A stretch of DNA of 64,000 nucleotides from Balanoglossus misakiensis (Eukaryota; Hemichordata), in the NCBI GenBank assembly GCA_040954595.2, contig CM082596.2, forward strand, positions 992,001 through 1,056,000, written 5' to 3'. How positions within the stretch are numbered: position 1 is the first letter of the stretch; each line of letters begins with the position of its first letter. A program made the position numbers and the translations under genes. This document shows, piece by piece, positions 52,501-64,000 of this stretch. Below the pieces are notes generated by a model. The model searched no databases and was not told the DNA's origin. It saw nothing but the letters and a program-made list of their open reading frames with translations.

Positions 52501-53819
52501 ACATCTTCGGGCAGATGCTCAAGACAGTTGTTGCTAAGATACAGTTCCTTAATCCCTGTCAAGTTTGACAAGTACTGTGGCAACTCAACAAGTCTGTTGC
52601 CATCAATCCCTAACAATTCCAGATTCTGTAATTGTGCAATTTCATCCGGTAAACTTTCAAGCTCATTATTATTGAGGCCTAGGATACGTAGGTTGCCAAG
52701 TTTGATAACTGCGGGAGATATTTCTTTGATTTTGTTGTTTGACAGATTCAGTTCTTCCAAATTGGGAAGCCAGTACAACTGAATGGGCAAATACTCAAAC
52801 TGGTTATCACTCAGGTGTAATTCCAGTAGCTCTATCCAATTCTCAATTTTGGCCGGAAGAGTCTGTAAATTATTCCCTGCAAGGCCTAGCTTTGTTAACT
52901 GTTCCAGATAGCACAGTGGTTTGGGAATGAAACCAAGGTTGTTGTTATTCATACCAAGATTAGTCAATTTCTTCAAAGTAACCATCTCGCCTGGTAACGT
53001 TTCTAGAAAGTTTTCACTCAGCCCCAATGCTGTTAACTCAACTAATCTGCCAATTTCCTTGGGTACTGATTGAATTTGGTTGTTATTCAAGTACAACTGC
53101 CTCAGTGATTTCAGATTTCCAATCTCAGCAGGAAGTGACTGAACCTCATTGTTGCTGACTTCTAAAACCTGCAACTTTCCTAATTTCCCAATTTCTTTAG
53201 GAATACTGTGAATATTATTATTCTGCATCATCAGAACTTCAAGGTTTCCTAAGCGTGCAATCTGAGGTGGGATCTCTGTGATGTGATTATTACTGAGAAA
53301 TAAACACTGCAACTCTGGAAACTCAAACACTTTTGATGGAATTTCATGAAGGCCCTGCTCGCTGAGATTAACACAGAATTTACTGCTAGCACTTTTGACC
53401 ATTTCTACGTGGAATTCTTCCTCTTTGCTCTCATCTAGAAACTCCTGAGTGTTTGCTTTGACTACTTCTTTGATATGCATCTCTGTATCTAAGTCTATTT
53501 TCTGCGGTTTCGCCTGAGCTATGAAAGGATCATACTGAGTGCCACTAGACACTGTGCTCTTGATACTCCTGTTTTCATGTGCTTCTTCGCTCTGTTCCGT
53601 CTCCACTACTCTGCTTCTTTCTTCTCCAACTACATCTTTCTCTTTCCCGCTTTCTTTACCTTCATCGTCACCAACAACAACTTCTTCGCGAACCTTCACT
53701 TCTTCGTCCTGCTCTGGTGTCTCCACTCTGTCATCCTCTGCCCCGTTCTGTGGCACATCGATGTCAGACGCAGCTTCGATCTCAATGGTCGGTATCGCTT
53801 GTAAAGTGGAAGTACTCAT
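49561..53819 (-). CDS. LRRD1: Leucine-rich repeat and death domain protein LRRD1, 2 coding exons
   Basis: Coding exons are 53819-51533 and 49853-49561, giving 859 aa, essentially the human LRRD1 length (about 860). Residues 1-140 are acidic and Glu/Val/Asp-rich. Residues about 150-745 form roughly 25 LRRs of 23 residues with the pattern LPxEIxxLxxLxxLxLxxNxL, all in one uninterrupted exon. The break in the LRR pattern around QYDQYMGKKMNVLPENI and the close DNPLLHPPTDIC...ILQPIAYFLQRSLERE match human LRRD1. The second exon encodes the death-domain-like helices (LPHLMRALHFKNEHI through LMRYLHLIGMPALSRKLH). The function is unknown even in mammals. A 5' UTR is spliced: the acceptor is at about 53871, with a likely donor at 56247 on the minus strand, so the promoter is near 56.3 kb. 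I chose the ATG at 53819 as the first in the exon. Confidence 0.93.
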
Positions 53820-56250
53820 TGTCTGATGACTCTGACGTGTTCCTGTCTACATTTCACACACTGCAAGCACTCTGAAATGAAAGAGAACACTTTTATTGAC
53901 AGTGCAAGACACACCCCTTTCCTAAGGCAGTAAAAGTTGGGAATATTTTGTCATTAATTGCCAACAAGAATGAATACAGCACAGGCGGAACAAGACAATG
54001 CCTTTCTGGTGGAAATGAACATGATCAATTTAATGAAGGGAAATGCAGACAAAGCTGGATGTTCAAGCCTCACCGATGACACAGTTATTAAATTTACGTT
54101 CCGTGTCATAAACTACGATTGAAATACACTGTCATTGTTACTTATAACCTTCAGAATATTTATGTAGCAATATTTCAGGGAATGACACAATCATTAAAAG
54201 TCTCTGATAAATTTTCTTTTCTTTTTCATTCCGCACATTCTGTGGGATCAATAGCTATTACAGGATGTTTTGTTCAACAACAACATATTAAGCAATAATA
54301 AAATCAAGTAACAATTGAATTAGCATAAAACCTTTGTTAGAAACCAAAGCAAAATTGCCTCCCACAACCTGACTTTTTCTATACTCAAAAAATTCCTGAA
54401 TTTCGACACGGCCTTGAATTAAAATTTTTTATGATACCACCTGTGCATGTTGTATCAGGTATTCCAAACAATCCAGCAAACAACTGGACAGATTGCATTG
54501 CCTGAGGGTTACAAATCTGTCATGTGTGTGTGTTTTGCTTCAAAGTAAAGAAAACAACAACGCAGTGTTGAAATATACTATTTACATTGTACATTTCAAC
54601 TGTGTGTGTCCATTCCTATTGTTCCCAGAGAAAATACAAATGTACACCGCACATTTGACATCTTGCTTTTTACATTAAAACTCTAATATTCTTGGACATT
54701 CATGAAAGGAAAAGATACATTCAAAAAAAAAATTCTGAGTTTTAAGTTGTGACCTGAAGTCAACACATCGGTGGTAAACAGATCACAAAGGTCGACAAGA
54801 ATATGAACTCTCTGCTTCATCACCTGGATAATTAGAAGCAAAATGTGAACAACTCTTTCACTCCAGTAACTCAAGAAAACACTTGAGAAAGAGTAGAATT
54901 TCAAACGAGCCCTTCTCAAAACATTGCAACCATAGTAACAGGGTAAGATGATAGCCACGGCACTACAAAAGCTATTTTACAACAAGAAGAGAAATCTGTG
55001 ACATACTGAAGTAGGGGTATTATAATTACAAATCTCATTTGGTGCGGTATTTGTAAGATCACTTCTGTCACAGTGCAGCAGTGTTTTTAGTATTGGTGTA
55101 ATGTACCATGCTTGAATTAAATTTCTCGTTAAATCTTTTATGCCCTGCATGCTTTGCATCTGATCACATTAAGCATGCTCCAATGCCAACATGAATGTTC
55201 GAGAATATCAAAAGCATCATGGACTTAGATTAAAAATAAGACAGAAAGCTATTTTTTTTAAATAAAATGATTTTTTTTTTATTAATACAAACTATCATTA
55301 TATTAGCTTTATCTGTACATTATCAAACCTCTAGACCATTGATGTCCGTATGAGGACTCGAAAGTAATGGTGAAAATGTCAAAGAATTGGGTCTATAACA
55401 TTACTTTCACATTGTTTTAAGAAGGCTAATTTGATTATAAAGGTCTTGTTAGTTTAGTGACAAAATGTGACAAATGTTTTTAACAGAGTTAAAGTTTCAA
55501 AGTATCATTAACCAGAGTCCAGTTGCTTTGTGCAGGCATTGTTTCTATGGAATGTACAAATTTGGTCAACACTGAGATACATACACAGCTAAGTGACCTC
55601 GGACATAATTTGGAATGTACCAAGCTGTTGTATTTGCGTCTGTTTGGTTTACAACCTGAAATTATTTTTTGAAACGGACAAGATTGCCCACAGTGCGATC
55701 GCCCAACACTGCTTCTCTGTCACCCTGTGCAAACTGGTAACCAAAAGACCTGTATATACACACTGACAGATCCCCCCACTTTACACGATGACTTGTTTTG
55801 AGAGCACAGAAGGGGTGGGGGTCCTACGAACATACCAGACCTTGTTGCCATGGAAACGACGCTCACGGACGACTTGTCGTAAATTACCAAGATATAAAAT
55901 CCTAAAGAATTTTCACAGCAACACTCGTGAAATAGTGTCAGCCGTGTAACATTACAAGTGGACGTTGACATGCAATATCGATTCACGGGAATCTATAGGG
56001 AAAACTAATACACACCGATTGAACCGACTCGTCTCCTTTACAATAACGCCATTTTGGTGCACTGACAACCCGATCAGTTTTGCTGCCTGGAACTGCATAC
56101 ACACAGAAAGAATCACATGTCTCTCTGTGAAATCGTGCCTACGTGTTCGTTGCGATACAAACGCTCTCAGTCTCAGTTCGATAGTTATAATTGATGTGTA
56201 CGGAACCACCTGTTAGAGCGTCCGTTGATACTGATAGAGGTACTTACCGT
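53820..56250 (-). other. 5' UTR exon tail and large first intron of LRRD1
   Basis: A TTTCAG acceptor at 53871-53876 (minus strand) precedes the coding exon. A strong donor, ACG followed by GTAAGTACC, lies at about 56247. The 2.4 kb between is intronic and AT-rich. It holds an X-box palindrome (55844-55857) and no credible ORF. Confidence 0.5.
55844..55857. promoter_or_regulatory. RFX X-box-like site in the first LRRD1 intron
   Basis: GTTGCCATGGAAAC is a textbook-like X-box. It lies about 400 bases inside the presumed first intron of LRRD1. It could act as a proximal enhancer or mark an alternative start. Confidence 0.4.
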
Positions 56251-59200
56251 TTGATGGGAATAACCCTGCCGGAAAATAACCTAAATGGTAGCCTGTCCGT
56301 TTCCCTACAAGTCTGGTGAAACACGCGTTTTAGGAAATCTGACTAGGCTTGTCCGATTTCGCTTCCCGTCTTTACACTACACTACGCGCGGGTTGATCAT
56401 ACATATGTACACAGCGTTACGGCTTCCCTCGGTTGCTGGGTGAACGCACTGACTGACGTCATTCACAAATTCATAGCCCACAGGTTCGTCTGCCATATCA
56501 CACTTTTATGTCACCAGTCATGTCGTGATAGCTCAAGAATTTAGTACTAAAGATCACCAAAACAAATACAAGAATTATCATGATCAAGAGAAAGAAAAAT
56601 CGCCCATTTCATTTTGAAGCCACCTTATCTACATTAGGCCACCATTTGTTTCAGTGTAAAATCAAACATCGATGCAAATGACCGATTTCTGCACACAAGT
56701 ATAATAGAACGCTCATTTTCGATATAGTTGCCTATCACTTTATATATTGGAGTAAACATACATAGCTTTTGGTAATTTTTATCGAGAAAAAAACACAGGA
56801 AAAAAAGTTCAGAAAATAAAGTGGTCCCAGAAACGCCCGCAAAATGTGTATGCGCACAATCCACACCCGTGAGTGCTACAAGAAGCGATTTGATACACAA
56901 AATGTGCACTTCTCTTGTCTTTAAAAACATGAATTTAATGTACTGAATTGGAATATACTTGAAACATGACTTTGGGCCGCAGGCCCCGTTTATGTGATGG
57001 TGTGAGTTTCTGAACCGAAATTGTAAAGCAATAGTAAAACCTATACTCCAGGCTCAAATGTATGACCCGATGGCTTTCGGGGGAAAGTGAGTTTTTCATT
57101 TACCATAACTTTGAACACCCTCTCTGTTTTCAGTGCATTGATCTTTGAACACCTATTCGTTAAGAAATGTCACACTAATATTCCTTGACCATGCATGTTG
57201 GCCGTGTGCGACTCACAGGAAAGTTGGCAGAGTTTTCTAAAAGCGCGTTATTGCTGTTTGCTCGTAAACTTGAATAGCACGGTAATAAATCTAGTTTGGC
57301 GTTCATCCAATATAGATATTTAACAAGTATTGGACCATAGACGTTACATTACCTGAGTATGGTTGCATGTTGTAAAACTGCTCTCTTGTTCTGCTTTTTC
57401 CCTTTTCCGTTGTACAAGTTGGAACTTTTCTTTAAAAGTGTGTTCGTTCTCGGCTCTCGTAGCAGAAAGGTCGGGTATCACCGGTTGAACACAGGCCCAC
57501 ACACACTGCAGGTGAATAAGGTGCAAATATCACTTGTCTGGTCATAAGATACTCCACATGGCTATTCATCTACTTGGATATCGGCCTCTTGTGTTAAAGA
57601 TAATGAAAACCAAAAGTACACACGCAATACCCAGGCCTGGAAAATATACTAGTTACGTCGTTGGTGGCGATGAACAGGTTACGCCTCTATCACATTGACG
57701 CTGTGGGTTAGCTCGACCACTTTGGTAGCTCCATGGCTCGATTTACGCGAACATTGCAGTTTGTTATTTATTATTCAACACTGCCAATGTCGCTAAGCAC
57801 TTCAGATGTAAGCGCGTCTGATATCTGCACTTTTGAAAAGTGTATAAAAACTTTGCGATTAGCCCATCACATCAGGCTTTTCCCGGACCGCAATTTTTCA
57901 GTGCGCAGTGCGGGATTGATAGCGTAGAGCTTTCTAAAAAGGCTTGAAACACAGCTGGGATAACCAATTACATTGTGTTGTGTTTTACTAGAGGTAGTTT
58001 TTGCCCTAGACAACTGGGTGTTAGACTTTTTTACCGATTTAGTTCCCTTCAGAACTTCGTGACAGAGTGGAAGTTAATAGCGCCCCCTATTGGCTTACGA
58101 TTGCTCGACATTCTGACCCGTCACCACGCTGACTGTGGTGAAGTTATCTTACCCAGTTTGCAAAGACACTCATATACTCAGATATTAAATTTTATAAGAA
58201 TGACATCCACTATCGAATTTAATTTCTTTAAAAGGAAATGGGATTGCTGTTGTGTTTTGACTGAAAACCAAGTACTTTCACCGGTTTCAAGTGTACTTAT
58301 CACATCAACTTGACCTGGAGTCAAGACTCAAGATACTCATCAATGGTCGTTTGTAGGGCTTCCCACAATGTCTTTGATGAGAAAAAGGACTTCGAAAAAA
58401 TGTTGCTATGTTGTATTGAAAAGGCAACTTTTTTTTTATAACAAACTGCTGATTTTTAGTACATGTACTGAAAACTTCTGACTTTCACTTCAAATGTATT
58501 TTTACCGCACAATCTAGTCCCATACAAACTGATGGATGATGATGTTTCGCAAGAAAGGAAAGTGGGAAATTAAAGAAAAGTTTTGCTCCCTTTATTTGTG
58601 AACCGGCAAATTTGGGATTGGGATAGTCATAAAAGCAGGAGGAACACCGACAAACGGATACCGATGATTTGAAAGGTGATTCAAATTTAACATCAACAAA
58701 AGTGAAAACACAATAACGTGAATAAGGTGCTGACGTCCATTATTGATTCCTTTTTACTCAAATCGCCCACACGCGCGTAATCTAAGAGTTGACCTCGTTA
58801 TTTTCTTCACTTCCAAGAGATCTGAATCACCATTCTATAAAAAATATGGAGGTACAAGAGTGAAGGATTCTGGGATACCATGACGTAAATTCTATAATTA
58901 GTACCAGTACAGTAGGATCACATCACATGATAGCTATTCCTTCAAATATCTGCACTCCCCCGGGCGAACACGTCACCTGCGTAATCTTCCTTTTAAAATG
59001 ATTTTGTCTTAATTTGCGTGATATCTGTGAGATTTCACGCCAATAGAATTGGTCTTATTAGGTTTCCGCATATCTTTGCACCGTAAAATAGTCGCATAGT
59101 GCATTTTCCAATCTCCTGATCGGGAATATGAACGGCAGTTGCATCAGCCCAGGTTGATAAATTCCCTTAGTCGAAGACACAGCCAAGGAAAAGGGGTCGT

Positions 59201-62200
59201 TTATTGGATGATTGCCGGGATAGATCGCAGTTTTGTTTTTTCTTGTCTTTTGTATTTACAGTTCGGGGTGACAGGTATGTAGAATATTTGCGATTTCTTG
59301 TAAATCTATGTACTTTGAGTAGACTGGGCGCTGAAAGATCGGTGGTCGACTGTATCTATGTTCGGCCATTTTATGAATGCAAATCTTGCTAGGCCTATAT
59401 TATTATCATGTAGAGTCATATTTCTCCGATCGCCATGTTCGTTTCGTTCCGACCTTGAGGAAAACAGGGCAGTAGTGATCAAGGTTGAAAACTATTAAAC
59501 AAGGACAGAAACCTTGGCAATGTAATTTGACAAAGCTACCAAACACTAACGATCTCTCGATATGGCATCATCATCACCATCAGTGATGATGGGAGGGAGG
59601 ATTTTTTGGAGAAGATGAGATGAGGTGTGTGCTGAGAAAACGAGAGTAAAATCCACGTATGTCGCTTCCGTACATCGATGGTTCACTGTCCTCTTGTAAA
59701 AAGTGTGACTCAAATATCGAATTTATCATAAAAACAACCTTTGTTATTTGTGAGGGTTCCTATTCATTCACCATCCTTTTCTCATATGTACAATTATTCT
59801 CAGTTGTGTTATATTATGTTCATGCCTAAAAAGTAACAATGTCGTGACATTTTTATGCGTATAATCATCCTATATAATTGCGACAATACGGATTAAATAG
59901 TAGATAAAAATTATATCAGAAAAAATAAACTTAACAACAGAAATAAACCGACAATTCACAGCCAGTAACAGATCAGTATAATGTGACAATATTTGACAAC
60001 TGTCAACATAGAAGCCATTTGTAACATGTCACATTACATAAGATGGAAACTCAATTTTATGTGAAACATACGTGTAGTAGGACATTTAAACAGTGATAGA
60101 ACAAATGTCAATTTTCATACTTACTAATGTTATGGAAATTGGATCAATTTCAATATTTTTGTGACATTGTTATTTAACTGTGATACTGGTAACATTATTT
60201 TTGATACATTGTTTCAATTTTATGCCAATTATATATGAAATCCTACCTGGGAGAAGCTGTTAACTAATATATGCCTTTGAGTAGATAGAAATCCTTTCCA
60301 AGCACCTGCAAGTGTGTTAAAAGTCAATGAATTTGTTCTATACATGGGCAATGTTATTTTTTTGCTGTCACACTCAAACAGATCTATGTGTATCATCCTT
60401 TATTGTGTAGTCACTGTTGTAGCAACACTTGGCCACTGAAATACACACCTTGGTCATTGTTCAGTGTTTATAAAAGTGTGGTTTCATAAAACCCCAGATA
60501 AAACATGTGGTCAGGATATGTTGTTCTTCATCATGATGGTTTGATGTTAAGTGCCAGTATGTAGCACTGGTGAGTAAAACAGCTGTAAGCTGGACACTTC
60601 ATGTTATATGAACATTGTTTATTTTTATTCAATGTTTGAAATTACCCCTTTGGTTTGCTTTTATTCCTGACAATACCTGACACACAATATCCTATGATTG
60701 AGCTTGCAAGCACTAACAAGTTTTATTAATATGACTTCCTGTTTTTGGTGATTGGCAATGAACTCTATTTCTCATCTGACCTGAAGAGTTTCCGATTTCA
60801 TTGTCCAGTGCTTTTGGCTTTCATTTTCTGCCTTGGATATTGTGAGAAATCAAATTTGCCAGATGGTTTATGAAATTGTCCTGATCAAAGAGAGATAATA
60901 AGTAGATATTGAGTTCTAATGTAACCTTGCTCTAATTTAGTGTGCACTGTCACTATCACTTACATGTACGCCCGCGCCTACTTCATGTTTCAAGATCCAT
61001 TAGCCAGAATGATGTCGCAACACTCTTGATGTGTGACGACAAAATCATTCTGGGCTGCAGATTTTTTGATCAAAATTTCATATTGATTTTAAAGTATCCC
61101 AGTCAGGCATTCAAGCAAATCCTCCAGCAACATGTCGGATTTTTCAAACTCGAACGTAAATGCACCCCATGCAGAGAAATGACGCAGTGATATTTCCTTG
61201 AACTTGATTCAAAGTCAATGGCAGACATTGATCTTCAAATGATTCCCACAAGGTTATATTGTTGTCAGGAGAGAGTATTAGAAAGGAAAGTAGCAGAGTT
61301 GATGTTAATATCCAATCATTTGGAGATGATGGGGTGATTGACTTCTCGAGGGCCTCAGTGCACTTGCATTTCAACCTTCGAGTTCGAAAATCCAATTCAT
61401 GTGGCTAAACAATAAAAATGCTTTGTTTGGATGTCTGTGGAGAATCAAGACTAAGAAATTCTTTGCAATTGCTTGCACTCAAGGTAATCACATGTTTCCT
61501 GTATATTCAGTCTTCTGTCAATCTAATCGCCAAAGATAATATGAATAATTACAAATTTTGATCCATCTCTAATGAGTGCCGTGGACTCTTTCAGTAACGC
61601 TGACTTACCAAGCTCAGAAACCAATGGGAGTGGGATTACCCCTGTAGCTTTAGGCAATTTTCTGTAATGTATTAGTAGTGTTGTTCACATTACGCAATTG
61701 GACCTGACTGTGGCTGAAAATCGCCCAGGGGTTAGAATTGGTCTTTGTCTTCACTTTCACTTCTGAAGTCAGTGTGTAACTCCGGACCAGTGTAATAGTC
61801 CAGTGTCTGGATTGCATTTTGCAATTAATGAATTGTTGGCATTGTTTAGCCAACACTTAAGTGATAACATTAAATGTTAATAGAGTGAAAAGAAGTATCA
61901 CACCACATTATGTAATTATTCCATAATTCAAAATATAATTATTGGTTTTGGCATCTAGGCATAATACAGGTAATGGCATTCTGTGATACAAGAGGACCTC
62001 CAATAACAATTTTCCTCTTTTATTGCCAAGTATATTGTGTGCATAAATCAAATGTGTTTTGATGTCGGGGTACCGCGTATGTCTTGAGGCAGTGTGGAAA
62101 TCATATCAATGACTTGCCGTCAATAATTACCTGACCAGTAGTGAAGGTGTACAGTGTTATCCTGTGCCACAGTTACTGAACAGAAAGACCTACATGGACT

Positions 62201-62242
62201 GATGTCATCTTACATATTTTTTTTTCATTGCTGTTCTCTCAG
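56251..62242. other. LRRD1 promoter and about 5.7 kb of gene-poor DNA
   Basis: Positions 56250 to about 56500 should hold the LRRD1 promoter. From 56.5 to 62.2 kb I find only short frames without domain signals. A GCCAATAGGGGGCGCTA motif lies on the minus strand at 58078-58094. The first non-coding exon and promoter of the gene starting at 62252 are probably somewhere here, because that gene's first coding exon has a strong acceptor. Confidence 0.4.
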
Positions 62243-62251
62243 CCATAGGTA

Positions 62252-62468
62252 ATGCAGACCCGATGCCATTGCACTGGTGCCATGACGACGTTACCAAGCT
62301 CTGATGGGAGCAGTATTTGTGCTGGAAATGACCGAGGAAAAGATGAACCTATTGATAGCAGACACAGTCCAGCAACTCTCAATATATTGACAAGTAGTAC
62401 AGATAAAGAAGATTTCTCTAAAAGGTGAGTGGAGGTTTCTATCAGGTGGAGATGTTGTTTTGAGAGTA

Positions 62469-62526
<58 letters not shown>

Positions 62527-64000
62527 CCTGTTCCGATTTTCAATAACATCCCACCACATCCTGCTTACAATTGAAGCCAAGCAAACAGTGTGGGTGGAAC
62601 TTAGAAGTGTTTTTTGTAGTCTTCCTCTGATGGGATATTTACTAAGCCATTGTTTGATAAAGAGGGTCTCAACAGCTCTGTATAGATGGGTCACAGCAAG
62701 GCGATGGCTGAGGTCGAAGGTTAGCTTGTGATTTACACTCCGCATATGATCTGCACATGTTGTGTGGATTGCAACGTCAGTTTATCATGTAAAACACTGG
62801 CCCCTGGAGAAATCAAACTCTCTTTGATGTATTCGTCGTCTTGGGAGAATATGTCATATTTTCAACATGTATCGCCCATCAGCCTTCTGGGTCAAAGGTT
62901 ACCTCGGGATAAATCATCTCACACTTGTGTGGGGGTGACCTGAAACGACAGAGTTAAAGTTTCGAATTTTTACGCAAGCACCCACCGAGATGTAGTTCAC
63001 TGTAATCAATAATGCAACAAACAAACAAACTACACATTAAAACTAAACCTGTTAGAGGTTCTCCAATTCTTTAATTTAAAAAGAAATTGCTGGTATTTGT
63101 GTTCATCTTTTGACATGTTTTTACATATAGTATTCTATCAACACTGTTGTATTTCTTCCAATTATTTTCTGTCAGGTTGACACACATTGTGTGTAAATCA
63201 TTTAAATTTATGCACCAGCTGACAGAGAGAACTGGCTAATATCTTTCTCCTTGAACCCCGGGCTTTCTCAAGAGAGCAGTTTGGTGTGTTGAAAGTAGGT
63301 TTTGTCAGAAAATGAAAACACAAGGCTTCATAACTCATGCCGGGAGTTTACTTTCAATGAGCTATAAAAGCTAATCTTGTCGAAATATGATATAAACAGG
63401 ACTGGCTTTTAAAATTTTAGTCTCAAACAAACGATGTATTGAGTATCATTGTTGTACAGTGTATATTATAAAAGCACTTCAGCTTTCAGACACAGCAGCT
63501 CTTGATCAATCGGAAATATATTGGTCGTCATGGTGATACATTAGCAGAGTATAATACCAAGTAATGAGTACTGTATGGTAATTTGTATTCTGTTGATAAT
63601 TCAGAAAAGCTCTCATCATAAAATTGAAATATTTATTTTTATTGTGTTTGCTGAGCACATTTTCAACAGCGTAGAATTTACTCTTTCATTCCATTTGCTT
63701 GTGTGTGGGTCCAACTACGCTGAAAAAGACAATAGGATCGAACCATTTACGGGGGTGAAAGGGTGACGCAGGTTTCCTAGAAATGAAGGGAGCTGTTCAT
63801 TTATGTGTATATTGTGGTTTTAACAGCATTCAGCTCACATGTGTACCACAATATCACATATCACCTGATCATGACAAATTCCAACATTTTTCACACTCGT
63901 TCTTTCGACAGTGTGTTGTGCCTTGATGATGAAGATGACAACGTCAAAACGTCTGTTCCATCCACTGTTCCAAATATCACAAGACTCGCAGATAATGAAT
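62252..64000 (+). CDS. 5' part of an unrecognised acidic protein, runs off the window
   Basis: Two coding exons are supported: 62252-62424 and 63912 to the window end (64000). The first follows a long pyrimidine tract and CTCTCAG acceptor at 62242, with an in-frame TAG just upstream of the ATG at 62252; a second in-frame ATG lies at 62282. The donor is GTGAGT, the next acceptor TTCGACAG, and the phase (two bases carried) matches. The visible 87 residues are polar, Ser/Thr- and Asp-rich, with no membrane segment or domain: TTLPSSDGSSICAGNDRG, then HSPATLNILTSSTDKEDF, then VLCLDDEDDNVKTSVPS. Such a region is typical of the disordered start of a large regulatory protein, but I cannot name it. 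Confidence 0.55.
62467..62521 (+). repeat. (TG)n(AG)n compound microsatellite
   Basis: About 10 TG units pass directly into about 17 AG units inside the first visible intron of the last gene. Likely polymorphic. It produces long but meaningless frames on both strands. Confidence 0.95.
63748..63775 (+). repeat. Fragment of the MITE-like repeat end
   Basis: ACGGGGGTGAAAGGGTGACGCAGG resembles the right end of the repeat at 21002-21110 (GGGGTGAAAGGGTT, then CTGCAGG). It is short, so the match may be by chance. Confidence 0.3.

Noticed and set aside
62239-62745. 168-codon minus-strand ORF with SLSL and THTH runs
   Set aside because: It is produced by translating the (TG)n(AG)n microsatellite and the antisense of a coding exon.

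Overview
This window is nuclear DNA from a multicellular animal. Genes are split into many short exons with GT-AG (twice GC-AG) introns, poly(A) signals follow the stops, and every recognisable protein is animal-like. The mix of ciliary genes (a BBS1 and an FSIP2-like gene), a galactose 3-O-sulfotransferase, an LRR-death-domain protein and a plant-type exostosin in AT-rich, compact DNA suggests a marine invertebrate. I would guess a deuterostome (hemichordate, echinoderm or cephalochordate), but I cannot fix the phylum.

Layout, left to right: PNO1 (+, 79-1501); a 12-exon FSIP2-like flagellar gene (-, 2123-10542); BBS1 (+, 11514-15880); a galactose 3-O-sulfotransferase-like gene (+, 16805-18340); MUS81 (+, 18860-22871); a secreted type-2 cystatin (-, 23452-24312); POLE2 (-, 26515-29577); CCS (+, 29774-32227); a small unrecognised membrane protein (-, 34059-36312); ERG28 (-, 37216-38053); an exostosin-family glycosyltransferase (+, 38467-41525); NABP/SOSS-B (-, 42723-44404); TMEM41A (-, 45530-47301); LRRD1 (-, 49561-53819); and the 5' end of an unrecognised acidic protein (+, from 62252, leaving the window). 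I joined exons by hand. Nearly all joins keep frame, and the product lengths match what I remember of the human proteins (BBS1 594 aa, POLE2 521, CCS 265, ERG28 142, TMEM41A 263, LRRD1 859, PNO1 249).

The genes do not form one pathway. Three divergent pairs share short promoter regions: FSIP2-like/BBS1, POLE2/CCS and ERG28/exostosin. The first pair joins two cilium or flagellum genes around an RFX X-box-like palindrome. From memory, human BBS1, MUS81, CCS, a GAL3ST gene and a cystatin all lie on 11q13, so the left half looks like an old conserved linkage block. POLE2 and MUS81 act in DNA replication and repair; NABP acts in double-strand-break signalling.

I see no CRISPR array, phage, rRNA or tRNA gene and no clear intact transposon. 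A short MITE-like repeat family is scattered through introns and flanks. The region 53.9-62.2 kb holds the LRRD1 5' intron and promoter and then about 5.7 kb without a recognisable gene. I found no wholly new biological system. The most interesting items are the ciliary divergent promoter, a PKA-anchoring-type helix in the FSIP2-like protein, a stop-free in-frame intron in POLE2, and the small TATA-driven membrane protein with a second long overlapping frame.
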